A DNA stretch of 64,000 nt from Sphingobium cloacae (GTDB lineage Bacteria; Pseudomonadota; Alphaproteobacteria; Sphingomonadales; Sphingomonadaceae). Below are positions 1 to 9,149 of this stretch, one piece after another (position 1 is the stretch's first letter; every line of letters begins with the position of its first letter). The notes beneath the pieces were generated by a model. It was not told the DNA's origin, did not search any database, and saw nothing but the letters and a program-made list of their open reading frames with translations. The stretch spans positions 1,827,501 to 1,891,500 of the forward strand of contig NZ_AP017655.1 of the NCBI RefSeq assembly GCF_002355855.1. The letters run 5' to 3'. The position numbers and the translations under genes are program-made.

Positions 1-2
1 TC

Positions 3-1802
3 GCATGGGATAAGATCGCTTCCAGCATCACCGTGCTCGACCAGCAGGCGATCGAGCAGGCGCAACCGCTCGCCATCACCGATATATTGGTGCGGACGCC
101 CGGCGTCAGCCTGTCGCGCAACGGGGGCTATGGCACCGCGACATCGATCCGGATCCGGGGCGCCGATGCGGGCCAGAGCGTCATGGTGATCGACGGCGTA
201 CGAATTTCCGATCCTTCCTCCATTGCGGGCGGCTATGGCTTTTCCAATCTGTTCGCCGACGACATCAGCCGGATCGAGATATTGCGCGGGCCGCAATCGA
301 TCCTGTGGGGCAGCGACGCCATCGGCGGCGTGGTCAATGTCCAGACGGCCCGGGCCGCCAAGGCGCTGGAAGGCAGCTTTTCCTTCGAAGGCGGATCGCG
401 CGACACGATCAACGCCCGCGCGGCGGTCGGCGGCGCGAGCGAGCTGATCGACTGGCGCGTCGCCGGATCGACCTTTTCGACCGACGGCATTTCGGCCCGG
501 TCCAACGGAACGGAGAAGGATGGATATCGCCGCCGCGCGGCGAGCGGCACCGCCACGGTGAAGCTGTCCTCCGCGATCTCCGTGGACCTGCGCGGCTATT
601 GGGCGAAAGGGCGCAATGATTTCGACGGCTCGGCGGGCGATACGCCGGACTATGGCGCGACGGAGGAATGGACGCTCTACGCGGGATTGAACCTGGCCCT
701 GCTCGACGGACGCTTCACCCATCGCATCGCGATTCTGCAAAGCGAGACGGACCGGCAGAATTTCAATCCCGCACGGACGCTGCGGGCCATCAATTTCGAT
801 GCGCACGGCCGGGTGCGCCGATATGAATATCAGGGCATGTTCCGACCGTCCGACATGATCCAGTTCGTCTTCGGCGCGGAGCGGGATGAGCAACGCATGA
901 CCACCGCCTCGCCCGGCGACAGCCTCGCGCCTTATGCCCTCACCCCGCGCCGCACCGATACCGACAGCCTCTATGGCGAAGTGCGCATCACCCCGGTCAC
1001 GGGCGTGACGCTGAGCGGCGGGGCGCGGCGGGACCATAACAGCCGTTTCGGGCACAACACGGTCTTCAGCGGCGGGGCGGTCTGGTCGATCGATCAGGGC
1101 AATACGATAGTGCGCGCCAGCTATGACGAGGGTTTCAAGGCGCCGTCCCTCTATCAGCTGTTCAGCGATTACGGGTCGGCCGACCTGCGCCCGGAAAAGG
1201 CGAAGGGCTGGGAAATCGGGCTCGAACAGGCGGTCGGGAAACTGCTGCGCCTGTCCGCCACATGGTTCGATCGCGATACCGACAATCTGATCGACTTCGC
1301 CCGGTGCCCGACCACCGGCACGCTCCCTTCGCAATGCTATATTCCGGGCACCACCACGGAACGCTTCGGCTATTACGCCAATACGAAGAAAAGCCAGGCG
1401 CAGGGCCTCGAACTGTCCGGCTCGCTGGAATGGCGCGACCTGTTCGCGAACGCCAATTATAGCTGGATCAAGGCGGAGGACCGCACGCCCGGCGATACCT
1501 ATGGCCGCCAGCTTCAGCGCGTTCCCCGCCACATGGCGAACGGCGAGCTGGGCTATCGCTTTCCCTTCGGCTTGAGGACAAGCGTGGCGGTCCGCTATTC
1601 GGGCGAGACCTACGACCGGGCGACCGGCACGGCGAAGCTGGGAGACTATTGGCTCGCCGACCTGCGCGCGGACTGGCAGCTGCTGCCCGGCCTGTCGCTC
1701 TATGGCCGGGTCGAGAACCTGTCCGACAAGCAATATGAGACGGCGAGCGGCTACGGAACTCTGGGCCGCAGCTTCTATGCCGGCATCCGGAGCCGGTTCT
1801 GA
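3..1802 (+). CDS. TonB-dependent outer-membrane receptor, BtuB-like (5' end outside window)
   Basis: Outer-membrane receptor that takes up a TonB-dependent substrate, most likely vitamin B12 or a corrinoid. The reading frame is open from the window edge, so signal peptide and TonB box lie upstream and are not visible; the GTG at 33 is internal. The visible 599 residues begin in the plug domain, with the plug hallmark RIRGADAGQSVMVIDGVRI and then the ILRGPQSILWGSDAIGGVVN segment. The rest reads as alternating amphipathic strands of a beta-barrel ending in a terminal Phe (GIRSRF), the usual barrel-assembly signal. Cobalamin specificity is inferred from the downstream coupled cobT and cobU genes. 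The stop codon overlaps the next start (TGATG), which indicates one operon. A cobalamin riboswitch, if present, would be upstream of the window. Confidence 0.9.
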   Translation, partial: AWDKIASSITVLDQQAIEQAQPLAITDILVRTPGVSLSRNGGYGTATSIRIRGADAGQSVMVIDGVRISDPSSIAGGYGFSNLFADDISRIEILRGPQSILWGSDAIGGVVNVQTARAAKALEGSFSFEGGSRDTINARAAVGGASELIDWRVAGSTFSTDGISARSNGTEKDGYRRRAASGTATVKLSSAISVDLRGYWAKGRNDFDGSAGDTPDYGATEEWTLYAGLNLALLDGRFTHRIAILQSETDRQNFNPARTLRAINFDAHGRVRRYEYQGMFRPSDMIQFVFGAERDEQRMTTASPGDSLAPYALTPRRTDTDSLYGEVRITPVTGVTLSGGARRDHNSRFGHNTVFSGGAVWSIDQGNTIVRASYDEGFKAPSLYQLFSDYGSADLRPEKAKGWEIGLEQAVGKLLRLSATWFDRDTDNLIDFARCPTTGTLPSQCYIPGTTTERFGYYANTKKSQAQGLELSGSLEWRDLFANANYSWIKAEDRTPGDTYGRQLQRVPRHMANGELGYRFPFGLRTSVAVRYSGETYDRATGTAKLGDYWLADLRADWQLLPGLSLYGRVENLSDKQYETASGYGTLGRSFYAGIRSRF

Positions 1803-2209
1803 TGCTGAAGCCGGTGGAAGCGGGCCCGGCCGTGGTCGTGTGCAACACTTGCCGCCTCTCGCCCGACCGGCGGGAGGATGCGGACGGACGGCGCGGCGGC
1901 GCGCTGCTCGTTCAGGCGTTGCGCCGGGTGCAGGCCAGCGACCCCGCATTCGCGGAGGTCGCGGTGCAGGAAATGCCCTGCCTCTTCGCCTGCCAGCGCC
2001 ATTGCGCCGTCCATATCCGCGCGCCCGGCAAGGTCGGCTATGTGCTGGGCGACTTCACGCCGGATGAAGAGGCCGCCCGGGCGATCCTGACCTGGGCCGC
2101 GCTTCACGCCCAAAGCGCCGAGGGCGTCGTGCGCTATGCCCAATGGCCCGAAGGCGTGAAGGGCCATTTCATCACCCGCACGCCGCCGGAAGGGTTTGTC
2201 TGCTCATGA
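1802..2209 (+). CDS. DUF1636 family cysteine-rich protein
   Basis: A 135-residue protein of the DUF1636 family (predicted metal-binding, thioredoxin/ferredoxin-like); its biochemical role is not established. It has an N-terminal CNTC pair near residue 14 and a second cluster, PCLFACQRHC, around residues 60-70, plus a Cys next to the C-terminus. This spacing could hold a metal or Fe-S centre. The start overlaps the stop of the receptor gene (TGATG) and its own stop overlaps cobT (ATGA), so it is translated as part of the corrinoid uptake and assembly array. I infer a role linked to cobalamin or cobalt handling from this position only. Confidence 0.82.
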   Translation: MLKPVEAGPAVVVCNTCRLSPDRREDADGRRGGALLVQALRRVQASDPAFAEVAVQEMPCLFACQRHCAVHIRAPGKVGYVLGDFTPDEEAARAILTWAALHAQSAEGVVRYAQWPEGVKGHFITRTPPEGFVCS

Positions 2210-3222
2210 TCCGCTTTCCCGATCGTGCCGCGTTCACATCGGCTCTGAACGCCCTGCCTCATCCCGACGCGCTCGCCATCGAAACGGCGGCGGCGCGGCA
2301 GGCCCAGCTCACCAAGCCACCCGGATCGCTCGGGCGGCTGGAGGACATCGCACTGTTCATGGCCGGGTGGCAGGGCACGGCCCGCCCCCGGCTGGACAGG
2401 ATTCGCGCCGCCGTCTTCGCGGGCAATCACGGCGTGGCGGCGCAGGGGGTCAGCGCCTTTCCCCCCGCCGTCACGGCGCAAATGGTCGCCAATTTCCAGG
2501 CGGGCGGCGCGGCGATCAATGCACTGGCGCGCGTTTGCGGGGCCGATCTGCACGTCGTGCCGCTGGACCTGGAACGCCCGACCGGCGACATCAGCGTCGA
2601 GCCGGCCATGAGCGAAGCGGAATGCTTCGAAGCGTTGAATGCCGGCGCCACCATGGTCGGCGGGGACATCGATCTGCTGTTCGTCGGGGAAATGGGCATC
2701 GCCAACACCACGCCCGGGTCCGCGCTCTGCGCGCAAGCTCTCGGGGGCGACGCAAGCCTTTGGGTCGGGCGCGGAACGGGCGTGGACGATGCCGGAATCG
2801 GACGCAAGATACGCGCCGTCTCCCGCGCGCTGGCGCTCCATGGGTCCGCCTGCGACACGCCTTTCGAAACGCTGCGCCGCCTGGGCGGTCGGGAGATCGC
2901 GGCCATGGCGGGCGCCATTCTGGCGGCGCGGATGGAGCATGTCCCCGTGCTGCTGGACGGCTTCATCTGCTGCGCGGCCATCGCGCCCCTGGCGGCGGCC
3001 GTTCCTTCTTTCACGGACCATTGCCTCGCGGCGCATTGCTCGGCGGAAGCGGGCCATGCGCTTCTTCTGAAACGGCTGGGGCTCAAGCCGCTGCTCCATC
3101 TTGACATGCGGCTGGGGGAAGGATCGGGCGCGGCCGTCGCGACGCAGGTCGTCCGGTGCGCGCTCGCCGCGCATCGGGAGATGGCCACCTTTGCCGAAGC
3201 CGCCGTGGCAGGGGCGCTATGA
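2206..3222 (+). CDS. cobT: Nicotinate-nucleotide--dimethylbenzimidazole phosphoribosyltransferase
   Basis: Makes alpha-ribazole phosphate from nicotinate mononucleotide and 5,6-dimethylbenzimidazole, supplying the lower ligand of cobalamin in the cytoplasm. The 338-residue protein has family motifs in order: KPPGSLGRLE near residue 30, GNHGVAAQGVSAFP near 75, EMGIANTT near 165, GRGTGVDDAG near 190, and LDMRLGEGSGAA near 305, which contains the catalytic Glu. The length matches the family. The ATG at 2206 was chosen because it overlaps the preceding stop (ATGA); an upstream in-frame ATG at 2143 lies within the DUF1636 gene. The stop overlaps the cobU start by the same ATGA arrangement. Confidence 0.95.
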   Translation: MIRFPDRAAFTSALNALPHPDALAIETAAARQAQLTKPPGSLGRLEDIALFMAGWQGTARPRLDRIRAAVFAGNHGVAAQGVSAFPPAVTAQMVANFQAGGAAINALARVCGADLHVVPLDLERPTGDISVEPAMSEAECFEALNAGATMVGGDIDLLFVGEMGIANTTPGSALCAQALGGDASLWVGRGTGVDDAGIGRKIRAVSRALALHGSACDTPFETLRRLGGREIAAMAGAILAARMEHVPVLLDGFICCAAIAPLAAAVPSFTDHCLAAHCSAEAGHALLLKRLGLKPLLHLDMRLGEGSGAAVATQVVRCALAAHREMATFAEAAVAGAL

Positions 3223-3746
3223 GCGGGCGGAGCCTGCTGGTGCTGGGCGGCGCGCGCTCGGGCAAGAGCCGCTATGCGCAGGCGCGGGTGGAGCAGATGG
3301 GCAACGCCCCGGCCTTCATCGCGACCGCCCAGGCTTATGATGCGGAGATGGCGAACCGCATCGCCCGGCACCGCGCCGACCGGGACAGCCGCTGGACGAC
3401 GTTCGAGACGCCGCTCGACCTGCCGGAAGCCATTGCCGACGCCGCGCGCAAGGCCGATGCCGTGCTGGTCGATTGCCTGACGCTCTGGCTGTCCAACCTG
3501 CTGCTCGCGGAAAAGGATGTGGATGCGGCCGGCGCGGCGCTGGAACGGGCCATCCTCGCCTGCCCCAGGCCCGTCGCCCTGGTGGCGAATGAAGTGGGGT
3601 TCGGCATCGTTCCCGATAACGCCCTCGCCCGCCGCTTCCGCGACGAAGCGGGATGGCTGAACCAGAGGCTGGCGCGGATCAGCGACGAGGTGGTTCTGGT
3701 GGCGGCGGGCCTGCCGATGATTCTGAAGCCGCCGCCTTCCCCCTGA
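3219..3746 (+). CDS. cobU: Bifunctional adenosylcobinamide kinase / adenosylcobinamide-phosphate guanylyltransferase
   Basis: Phosphorylates adenosylcobinamide and transfers GMP to give adenosylcobinamide-GDP, the partner of alpha-ribazole in the last step of cobalamin assembly. The 175-residue protein has the P-loop GGARSGKS at residues 10-17, the IARHRADR segment near 48-55 that carries the guanylylated His in this family, a DCLTLWLSNLL motif near 87, and NEVGFGIVP near 127. The start overlaps the cobT stop (ATGA). The last 68 bp overlap the 3' end of the convergent LuxR-type gene. cobS, the usual partner, is not in the window, so salvage requires genes elsewhere. Confidence 0.94.
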   Translation: MSGRSLLVLGGARSGKSRYAQARVEQMGNAPAFIATAQAYDAEMANRIARHRADRDSRWTTFETPLDLPEAIADAARKADAVLVDCLTLWLSNLLLAEKDVDAAGAALERAILACPRPVALVANEVGFGIVPDNALARRFRDEAGWLNQRLARISDEVVLVAAGLPMILKPPPSP

Positions 3747-4761
3747 CGCACGCCGAAAGCAGGCGGATCAGGCCGCCCTGTCCATGCGTCCCGGTCTTGC
3801 CATATATGCGCTTGGAATAGTTGCGCGCCGTTTCGATGGTGAGGCCCAGCGCCCCGGCCGCCTCCGCGATGCCGCCCCCCGCCGCCAGGCGCGCGGCGAA
3901 GGACGCCTCGCTGGGCGTCAGACGGAACAGATCGGCAAGGATCGCCGCCTCCGCGCCGCGCCCTTCCCCTTGCGGCAGGGCGCGGATGCGGATGCGGCAT
4001 CGCGCCTCGGCGAGCGCCCATCCCTTTCGCTCCGGCGGCGGGGTGACAAGCATCTGCATCGGCGGATCGTGCCATAGCCATCCGGCGCGTGGCGCAACCG
4101 GCTTGCCGCCCGCGATCGCCTGTTCCAGCAGTTTCTCCGCTTCGGGAAGAAGCAGGCGCAGCCGGCCGTCCGCGGCCCTGCCCATGATCCGCCCCTGCGC
4201 GACGAGCGCCACGGTCGCGGCGTCTCCATCCAGCAGCCGCGCCTGCCCGTCGACCAGCAGCCAGCCGCCGCCGAAAAGCGCCAGTTCCCGCTCCGCCAGC
4301 GCGATGCGGGCGCTTTCCCGCTCCAGCCGCCCGCCGGTCCGTCCCGCGATGACCAGATGGGGGGCGAGACCCGCCAGCAAGGCGGAATCGCTGGCGCTGA
4401 AATCCGCCCCTTCGCGAAAGACGGAGAGGGTGAGATCGCCCGCCTCCGCCAGCCCCACCCGCATATGCCGCGCCGGGGCCGGGGAATCACCGTCCAGTTC
4501 CGCCCCGGCATAGACGCGGCCCGGCCGCATCCTGTCCCTGGGCGGCTCGGGCGGAACGAAGCCGGCGGACAGACGGCGGTCACGCGCCTGCCCGGCAAGG
4601 CTCCATCCCTGCCCGCCCGGGGGCCGCACCGCGACCTGCGCCAGATCGGCCCGCAGGCGCGCGAGCAGGCGGAGAAGGAAAAGCCGCCAGGGCTCCTCCT
4701 CCAGCATGCCGCCATACAGGGCGGTCAACAGCTCATTCTCGTCCGTCCGCGTGAGCGCCAC
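3679..4761 (-). CDS. LuxR-type helix-turn-helix transcriptional regulator
   Basis: A 360-residue DNA-binding protein. Residues 278-338 form a LuxR/GerE-type HTH (LTPSEASFAARLAAGGGIAE, then TIETARNYSKRIYGKTG). The N-terminal 270 residues are a divergent sensory region I cannot assign; no receiver or autoinducer domain is evident. The start is GTG at 4761, preceded by a strong GGGAGG ribosome-binding site that is itself half of an 18-bp palindrome (4767-4784). The gene is divergent from cysD, 86 bp away, so autoregulation and control of sulfate activation is a reasonable inference. Its 3' end overlaps cobU by 68 bp on the opposite strand. Confidence 0.8.
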   Translation of the reverse strand: MALTRTDENELLTALYGGMLEEEPWRLFLLRLLARLRADLAQVAVRPPGGQGWSLAGQARDRRLSAGFVPPEPPRDRMRPGRVYAGAELDGDSPAPARHMRVGLAEAGDLTLSVFREGADFSASDSALLAGLAPHLVIAGRTGGRLERESARIALAERELALFGGGWLLVDGQARLLDGDAATVALVAQGRIMGRAADGRLRLLLPEAEKLLEQAIAGGKPVAPRAGWLWHDPPMQMLVTPPPERKGWALAEARCRIRIRALPQGEGRGAEAAILADLFRLTPSEASFAARLAAGGGIAEAAGALGLTIETARNYSKRIYGKTGTHGQGGLIRLLSACVRGKAAASESSAGPPPPEPPRR

Positions 4762-4766
4762 CGGAT

Positions 4767-4784
4767 ACCTCCCATATGGGAGGT
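4767..4784. promoter_or_regulatory. Perfect 18-bp palindrome, candidate LuxR-family operator
   Basis: ACCTCCCATATGGGAGGT reads identically on both strands. It lies between the divergent LuxR-type regulator (start 4761) and cysD (start 4848). Its GGGAGG half provides the ribosome-binding site of the regulator. LuxR-family dimers bind dyad sites of this size, so this is a plausible autoregulatory and cysD operator; binding itself is inferred. Confidence 0.6.
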
Positions 4785-4847
4785 GTGTTGGCGCGTCGGA
4801 TGCTTATGTCAAGCGCCAGCCTATCGTGAAGGAAAGAAGCCCGCCTC

Positions 4848-5777
4848 ATGACCACCGCCACCGGACCACTGGACGCGACCCGCCTTACCCATTTGCAGCG
4901 CCTGGAAGCCGAAAGCATCCACATCATGCGGGAGGTCGTGGCCGAGGCGGAAAAGCCCGTCATGCTCTATTCGGTGGGCAAGGACAGCGCCGTCATGCTG
5001 CACCTCGCCAAAAAGGCGTTCTACCCTTCGCCCCCGCCCTTCCCGCTGCTGCATGTCGACACGACATGGAAGTTCCGCGCCATGTACGACCTGCGCGACA
5101 AGGCCGCGAAGGATGCGGGCATGGAACTGCTCGTCTACCATAATCCGGAGGCGAAGGAGCGCGGCATCAACCCCTTCGACCATGGCCCGCTCCACACCGA
5201 CATGTGGAAGACCGAGGGGTTGAAGCAGGCGCTCGACCTCTACGGCTTTGACGCGGCCTTTGGCGGCGCGCGCCGCGACGAGGAGAAGAGCCGGGCGAAG
5301 GAGCGCATCTTCTCCTTCCGCACGGCCAGCCACCGCTGGGACCCCAAGGCGCAGCGGCCCGAACTCTGGCACCTCTACAACGCCCGGAAGAACAAGGGCG
5401 AATCGATGCGCGTGTTCCCGATCAGCAACTGGACGGAACTCGACATCTGGCAATATATCCACCTCAACGACATTGAGATCGTGCCGCTCTATTTCTCCGC
5501 GCCGCGCCCGACGGTGGAGCGCGACGGCTTGCTCATCATGGTGGATGACGACCGCTTCCCCCTGAAGGACGGGGAGGAACCGCAGGTGCGCTCCATCCGC
5601 TTCCGCACCTTGGGTTGCTATCCGCTCACCGGCGCGGTGGAGAGCGAGGCGGCAACATTGCCGGAGGTCATCCAGGAAATGCTCCTGACCACCACCAGCG
5701 AGCGGCAGGGCCGCGTCATCGACAAGGATGGCGGCGACGCCAGCATGGAGAAGAAGAAGCAGGAGGGCTATTTCTGA
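4848..5777 (+). CDS. cysD: Sulfate adenylyltransferase subunit 2
   Basis: Catalytic ATP-sulfurylase subunit that forms adenosine 5'-phosphosulfate from ATP and sulfate in the cytoplasm, working with the CysN GTPase. The 309-residue protein has the PP-loop [13 protein letters not shown] at residues 42-54, the [20 protein letters not shown] region near 140, and the C-terminal [16 protein letters not shown] characteristic of CysD. A ribosome-binding site (AAGGAAAG) precedes the ATG. Its stop overlaps the cysNC start (TGATG), so the two subunits are translationally coupled. The upstream palindrome and LuxR-type gene suggest local regulation. Confidence 0.96.
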   Translation: MTTATGPLDATRLTHLQRLEAESIHIMREVVAEAEKPVMLYSVGKDSAVMLHLAKKAFYPSPPPFPLLHVDTTWKFRAMYDLRDKAAKDAGMELLVYHNPEAKERGINPFDHGPLHTDMWKTEGLKQALDLYGFDAAFGGARRDEEKSRAKERIFSFRTASHRWDPKAQRPELWHLYNARKNKGESMRVFPISNWTELDIWQYIHLNDIEIVPLYFSAPRPTVERDGLLIMVDDDRFPLKDGEEPQVRSIRFRTLGCYPLTGAVESEAATLPEVIQEMLLTTTSERQGRVIDKDGGDASMEKKKQEGYF

Positions 5778-7693
5778 TGTCGGACATGCTGACCAACGAT
5801 CCGGTCTACCGGACCGACGCCCTCATTGCCGAGGATATCGAAGCCTATCTGGACGTGCACCAGCACAAGACGATGCTGCGCTTCATCACCTGCGGGTCGG
5901 TGGACGACGGCAAGTCGACCCTGATCGGGCGGCTGCTCTATGATTCGAAGATGATCTTCGAGGATCAACTCGCCGCGCTGGAAGCCGACAGCAGGCGCGT
6001 CGGCACGCAAGGGCAGGAAATCGACTTCGCCCTCCTTGTCGACGGCCTCGCCGCCGAGCGCGAGCAGGGCATCACCATCGATGTCGCCTATCGCTTCTTC
6101 GCGACCGAAAAGCGCAAGTTCATCGTCGCCGACACGCCCGGTCACGAGCAATATACGCGCAACATGGTGACGGGCGCGTCCACGGCGGACCTAGCCGTCA
6201 TCCTGATCGATGCGCGCAAGGGCGTGCTGGTCCAGACGCGGCGGCACAGCTACCTTGCCCATCTGATCGGCATCCGCAACATTGTGCTGGCGGTGAACAA
6301 GATGGATCTGGTCGATTACGATCAGAGCGTGTTCGACGCGATCGTGAAGGACTATGCCGAATTCGCGAAGTCCATCGGGATAGAGAATTTCGTCGCCATG
6401 CCGATCTCCGGCATCCGGGGCGACAATATCACGACCCGCAGCGCCAACACGCCCTGGTATGGCGGCCCCACGCTGATGGAGCATCTGGAGACGGTGGAGG
6501 TCGATGCGACCGCCGACCTCGCCAAGCCCTTCCGCATGGCGGTGCAGTGGGTCAATCGCCCGAACCTCGACTTCCGGGGTTTCTCCGGCCTCATTTCGAC
6601 CGGCACGATCCGGCCCGGCGATGCCGTGCGCGTGCTGCCTTCGGGCAAGACCAGCACCGTCACCCGCATCGTCACGCTGGACGGCGATCTGGAAGAAGCC
6701 GTCGCGGGCCAGTCGGTGACGCTCTGCTTCGCGGACGAGATCGACTGCTCGCGCGGCGACGTGATCGCCATCGCCGACGATCCGGTGCAGGCCGCCGACC
6801 AGTTCGAGGCCACCATCGTCTGGATGGACGAGAATGAGCTGCTGCCGGGCCGCCCCTATTGGCTGAAGATCGGGACGCAGACCGTCACCGCCACCATCCA
6901 GCAGCCCAAATATCAGGTCAACGTCAACACGCTGGAGCATCTGGCGGCGAAGACGCTGGACCTCAATGCCATCGGCGTCGCCAACCTGTCGACCGACCGG
7001 GCGATCCCGTTCGAACCCTATGCGCAGAATCGCGATCTGGGCGGCTTCATCCTGATCGACAAGATGACCAACGCCACCGTGGCGGCGGGGATGATCCACT
7101 TCTCGCTGCGCCGCGCGGACAATGTCCACTGGCAGGCGACCGACGTGACGCGCGAACATCACGCGCAGGTCAAGAACCAGAAGCCCGCCGTGCTCTGGCT
7201 CACCGGCCTGTCGGGCGCGGGCAAGTCCACCATCGCCAACATCGTCGAAAAGAAGCTGGCGCGGATGAACCGCCACACCTTCCTGCTCGACGGCGACAAT
7301 GTGCGCCACGGCCTCAACAAGGATCTGGGCTTCACCGATGCCGACCGGGTGGAGAATATCCGCCGCGTGGGCGAGGTGGCGAAGCTCATGACCGACGCGG
7401 GCCTCATCGTCATCACCGCCTTCATCTCCCCCTTCCGGGCGGAGCGCGACATGGTGCGGCAGATGATGCAGCCGGGCGAGTTCGTCGAAATCCACATCGA
7501 CACGCCGCTGGAGGAAGCGGAGAAGCGCGACGTCAAGGGCCTCTACAAGAAGGCGCGGTCGGGCCAGCTCAAGAACTTCACCGGCATCGACAGCCCCTAT
7601 GAACCGCCCGCCGACCCCGAAATCCGCATCGACACGACCGCGATGACGGCGGAGGAAGCGGGGGAGGAAATCGTGCGGCGCCTCATTCCCTGA
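5777..7693 (+). CDS. cysNC: Bifunctional sulfate adenylyltransferase subunit 1 / adenylylsulfate kinase
   Basis: A 638-residue fusion of the GTPase subunit of ATP sulfurylase (CysN) and APS kinase (CysC), so one polypeptide drives sulfate to APS and on to PAPS. The N-terminal part has G1 GSVDDGKST at residues 40-48, G3 DTPGHEQY near 120 and G4 NKMD near 175, followed by EF-Tu-like beta-barrel domains. The C-terminal part begins near residue 470 with the kinase P-loop GLSGAGKST and includes [15 protein letters not shown] and the [10 protein letters not shown] segment. The start overlaps the cysD stop. The CysNC fusion is common in alphaproteobacteria. Confidence 0.96.
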   Translation: MSDMLTNDPVYRTDALIAEDIEAYLDVHQHKTMLRFITCGSVDDGKSTLIGRLLYDSKMIFEDQLAALEADSRRVGTQGQEIDFALLVDGLAAEREQGITIDVAYRFFATEKRKFIVADTPGHEQYTRNMVTGASTADLAVILIDARKGVLVQTRRHSYLAHLIGIRNIVLAVNKMDLVDYDQSVFDAIVKDYAEFAKSIGIENFVAMPISGIRGDNITTRSANTPWYGGPTLMEHLETVEVDATADLAKPFRMAVQWVNRPNLDFRGFSGLISTGTIRPGDAVRVLPSGKTSTVTRIVTLDGDLEEAVAGQSVTLCFADEIDCSRGDVIAIADDPVQAADQFEATIVWMDENELLPGRPYWLKIGTQTVTATIQQPKYQVNVNTLEHLAAKTLDLNAIGVANLSTDRAIPFEPYAQNRDLGGFILIDKMTNATVAAGMIHFSLRRADNVHWQATDVTREHHAQVKNQKPAVLWLTGLSGAGKSTIANIVEKKLARMNRHTFLLDGDNVRHGLNKDLGFTDADRVENIRRVGEVAKLMTDAGLIVITAFISPFRAERDMVRQMMQPGEFVEIHIDTPLEEAEKRDVKGLYKKARSGQLKNFTGIDSPYEPPADPEIRIDTTAMTAEEAGEEIVRRLIP

Positions 7694-7771
7694 CGGTGCC
7701 TGACAATCCTTGAAGAGGGGCCGTTCTCCTGCGAAGGGAGCGCGTCCGCTCTTTCGTTTCCGTCATGGGGA

Positions 7772-8401
7772 ATGCCGATGCCCGCCTGTGAGATGATCGC
7801 GAATCGCCGCATCCTCTTCGTGATGGCGGCAGAGCCCGAATATGGCCCGCATCTGCGCCAGCGCTTCACGCCGCTGATGACCGGCGTGGGGCCGGTGGAA
7901 GCCGCTATCGCGATGGGCATCGCCTTGCATCAACTCGACCGGCAGGGGACGCTGCCCGATCTCGTCCTTTCGCTCGGATCGGCGGGTTCGCGCATTTGCG
8001 CGCTGGGCGAGATCTATCAGATCGCCAGCGTTTCCTGGCGCGACATGGACGCCTCGCGAATCGGCGTGCCCAAGGGGGTGACGCCTTTCCTCGACCACCC
8101 CGTCGACATGCCGTTGGTGACGCCCCTCTCCCTGCCCATGGCGCGCCTCTCCACCGGCGCGAATGTCGTCGGCGGAGAGGAATATGCCGCCATCGACGCG
8201 GACATGGTCGACATGGAAACCTTCGCCATCGCGCGAGCCTGCCAGCGATTCGACGTGCCGCTGATGGGGCTGCGCGGCGTGTCCGACGGGCCGGGCGAAC
8301 TGAACCATGTGTCCGGCTGGCGGGAACTGCTCTCACTGCTGGACGAGCGCCTCGCCGCTGCGGTGGACCTGTTGCCGGATGCCCTCAGCGCGCAGGAATG
8401 A
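7772..8401 (+). CDS. 5'-methylthioadenosine/S-adenosylhomocysteine nucleosidase family protein
   Basis: A 209-residue PNP/UDP-family nucleosidase, most like MTA/SAH nucleosidase, which cleaves the glycosidic bond of methylthioadenosine or S-adenosylhomocysteine. Visible signatures: AAEPEYGPHL near residue 18 (acidic residue at the MtnN Glu12 position), SLGSAGS near 70, VDMETFAIA near 150 (substrate-binding Met-Glu) and GVSDGPGE near 175 with the catalytic Asp. Spacing from the GGGGA ribosome-binding site also permits a start at the second ATG, 7778. It follows the sulfate-assimilation genes by 78 bp and may be co-transcribed. The substrate is inferred from family only. Confidence 0.82.
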   Translation: MPMPACEMIANRRILFVMAAEPEYGPHLRQRFTPLMTGVGPVEAAIAMGIALHQLDRQGTLPDLVLSLGSAGSRICALGEIYQIASVSWRDMDASRIGVPKGVTPFLDHPVDMPLVTPLSLPMARLSTGANVVGGEEYAAIDADMVDMETFAIARACQRFDVPLMGLRGVSDGPGELNHVSGWRELLSLLDERLAAAVDLLPDALSAQE

Positions 8402-8642
8402 GAGACAGGCCGAAGCGACGTATTATTCTGCAAAATTCACGGCCTTGCGATGGCTGGTCTCGACCAGAAATTGCCGTTCCGACGTGAGAATCAGCAGTCC
8501 ATTTCCAGACATAGATTTTGAGACGGGTTTACAGATGCCAAGAGCAGGAGGACCGGCTTTCCGAGGCTGGAAGATTGCTTTATCTGAAAATGCAGCATTT
8601 TTGGGATTTGCGCCGCCTGCCCCCAGTATAGAAGGATGCAAT

Positions 8643-8990
8643 ATGGCTTCAGAAATCGACTCCAACCGCATCATAACGTCTTTGAAGGAGTGGGCGAGCG
8701 AGAGCGAGCAGGCGCGCCTTTGGCTCTCGACAGGGAAGAACGGGGCGGAAGTCTCGTCATTCGTTGAAGCTCAAGAACAGCTATTTACCGATACCGGTTT
8801 GGGTGACGAACTGGAGAAAAGGCGTCCTGTTTTCAGCGATGCCATTGACGATCAATTGCGATTTTTTAGCGACATGTTGTCGAATATAGACAGCAATCGC
8901 ACGCCGCTAGAAATCATCCACGATGATCGCATGAGCGAGGTTCGAGCCGCTGCGCAGCGGCTACTCACGCTGATAGAAGGCAGCATCTGA
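8643..8990 (+). CDS. Hypothetical protein, AT-richer than neighbours
   Basis: A 115-residue protein I do not recognise. It is acidic, apparently all-helical, and has no signal peptide, membrane segment or cysteine motif. The ATG at 8643 has a good ribosome-binding site (AGAAGGA, 6-nt spacing); the frame stays open upstream, with another ATG at 8535. Base composition is roughly half G+C by eye, clearly below the flanking genes, and codon choice is less GC-biased, which suggests recent acquisition. The 240 bp upstream are similarly AT-richer and contain the palindrome CTGGTCTCGACCAG (8454-8467) but no other gene. A weak hairpin (CCGAT/ATCGG, 9011-9029) followed by CGTTTTC lies downstream. Confidence 0.6.
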   Translation: MASEIDSNRIITSLKEWASESEQARLWLSTGKNGAEVSSFVEAQEQLFTDTGLGDELEKRRPVFSDAIDDQLRFFSDMLSNIDSNRTPLEIIHDDRMSEVRAAAQRLLTLIEGSI

Positions 8991-9149
8991 AATAGCGAAA
9001 GGGTTTTTCCCCGATCATCCCGGAATCGGCCGTTTTCTATCGTCAGCGCCTGAAAGACGACATTCCGCTTACCACCCCTAACCGCCTCTCACACCGGGGT
9101 TTGCAAAGCACACCATCGCCATTTCATTGACGCCCTGCGTGGACCGCGT

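Noticed and set aside
6191..7495. 434-codon open frame on the minus strand opposite cysNC
   Set aside because: Antisense to a highly conserved enzyme; no homology signature.
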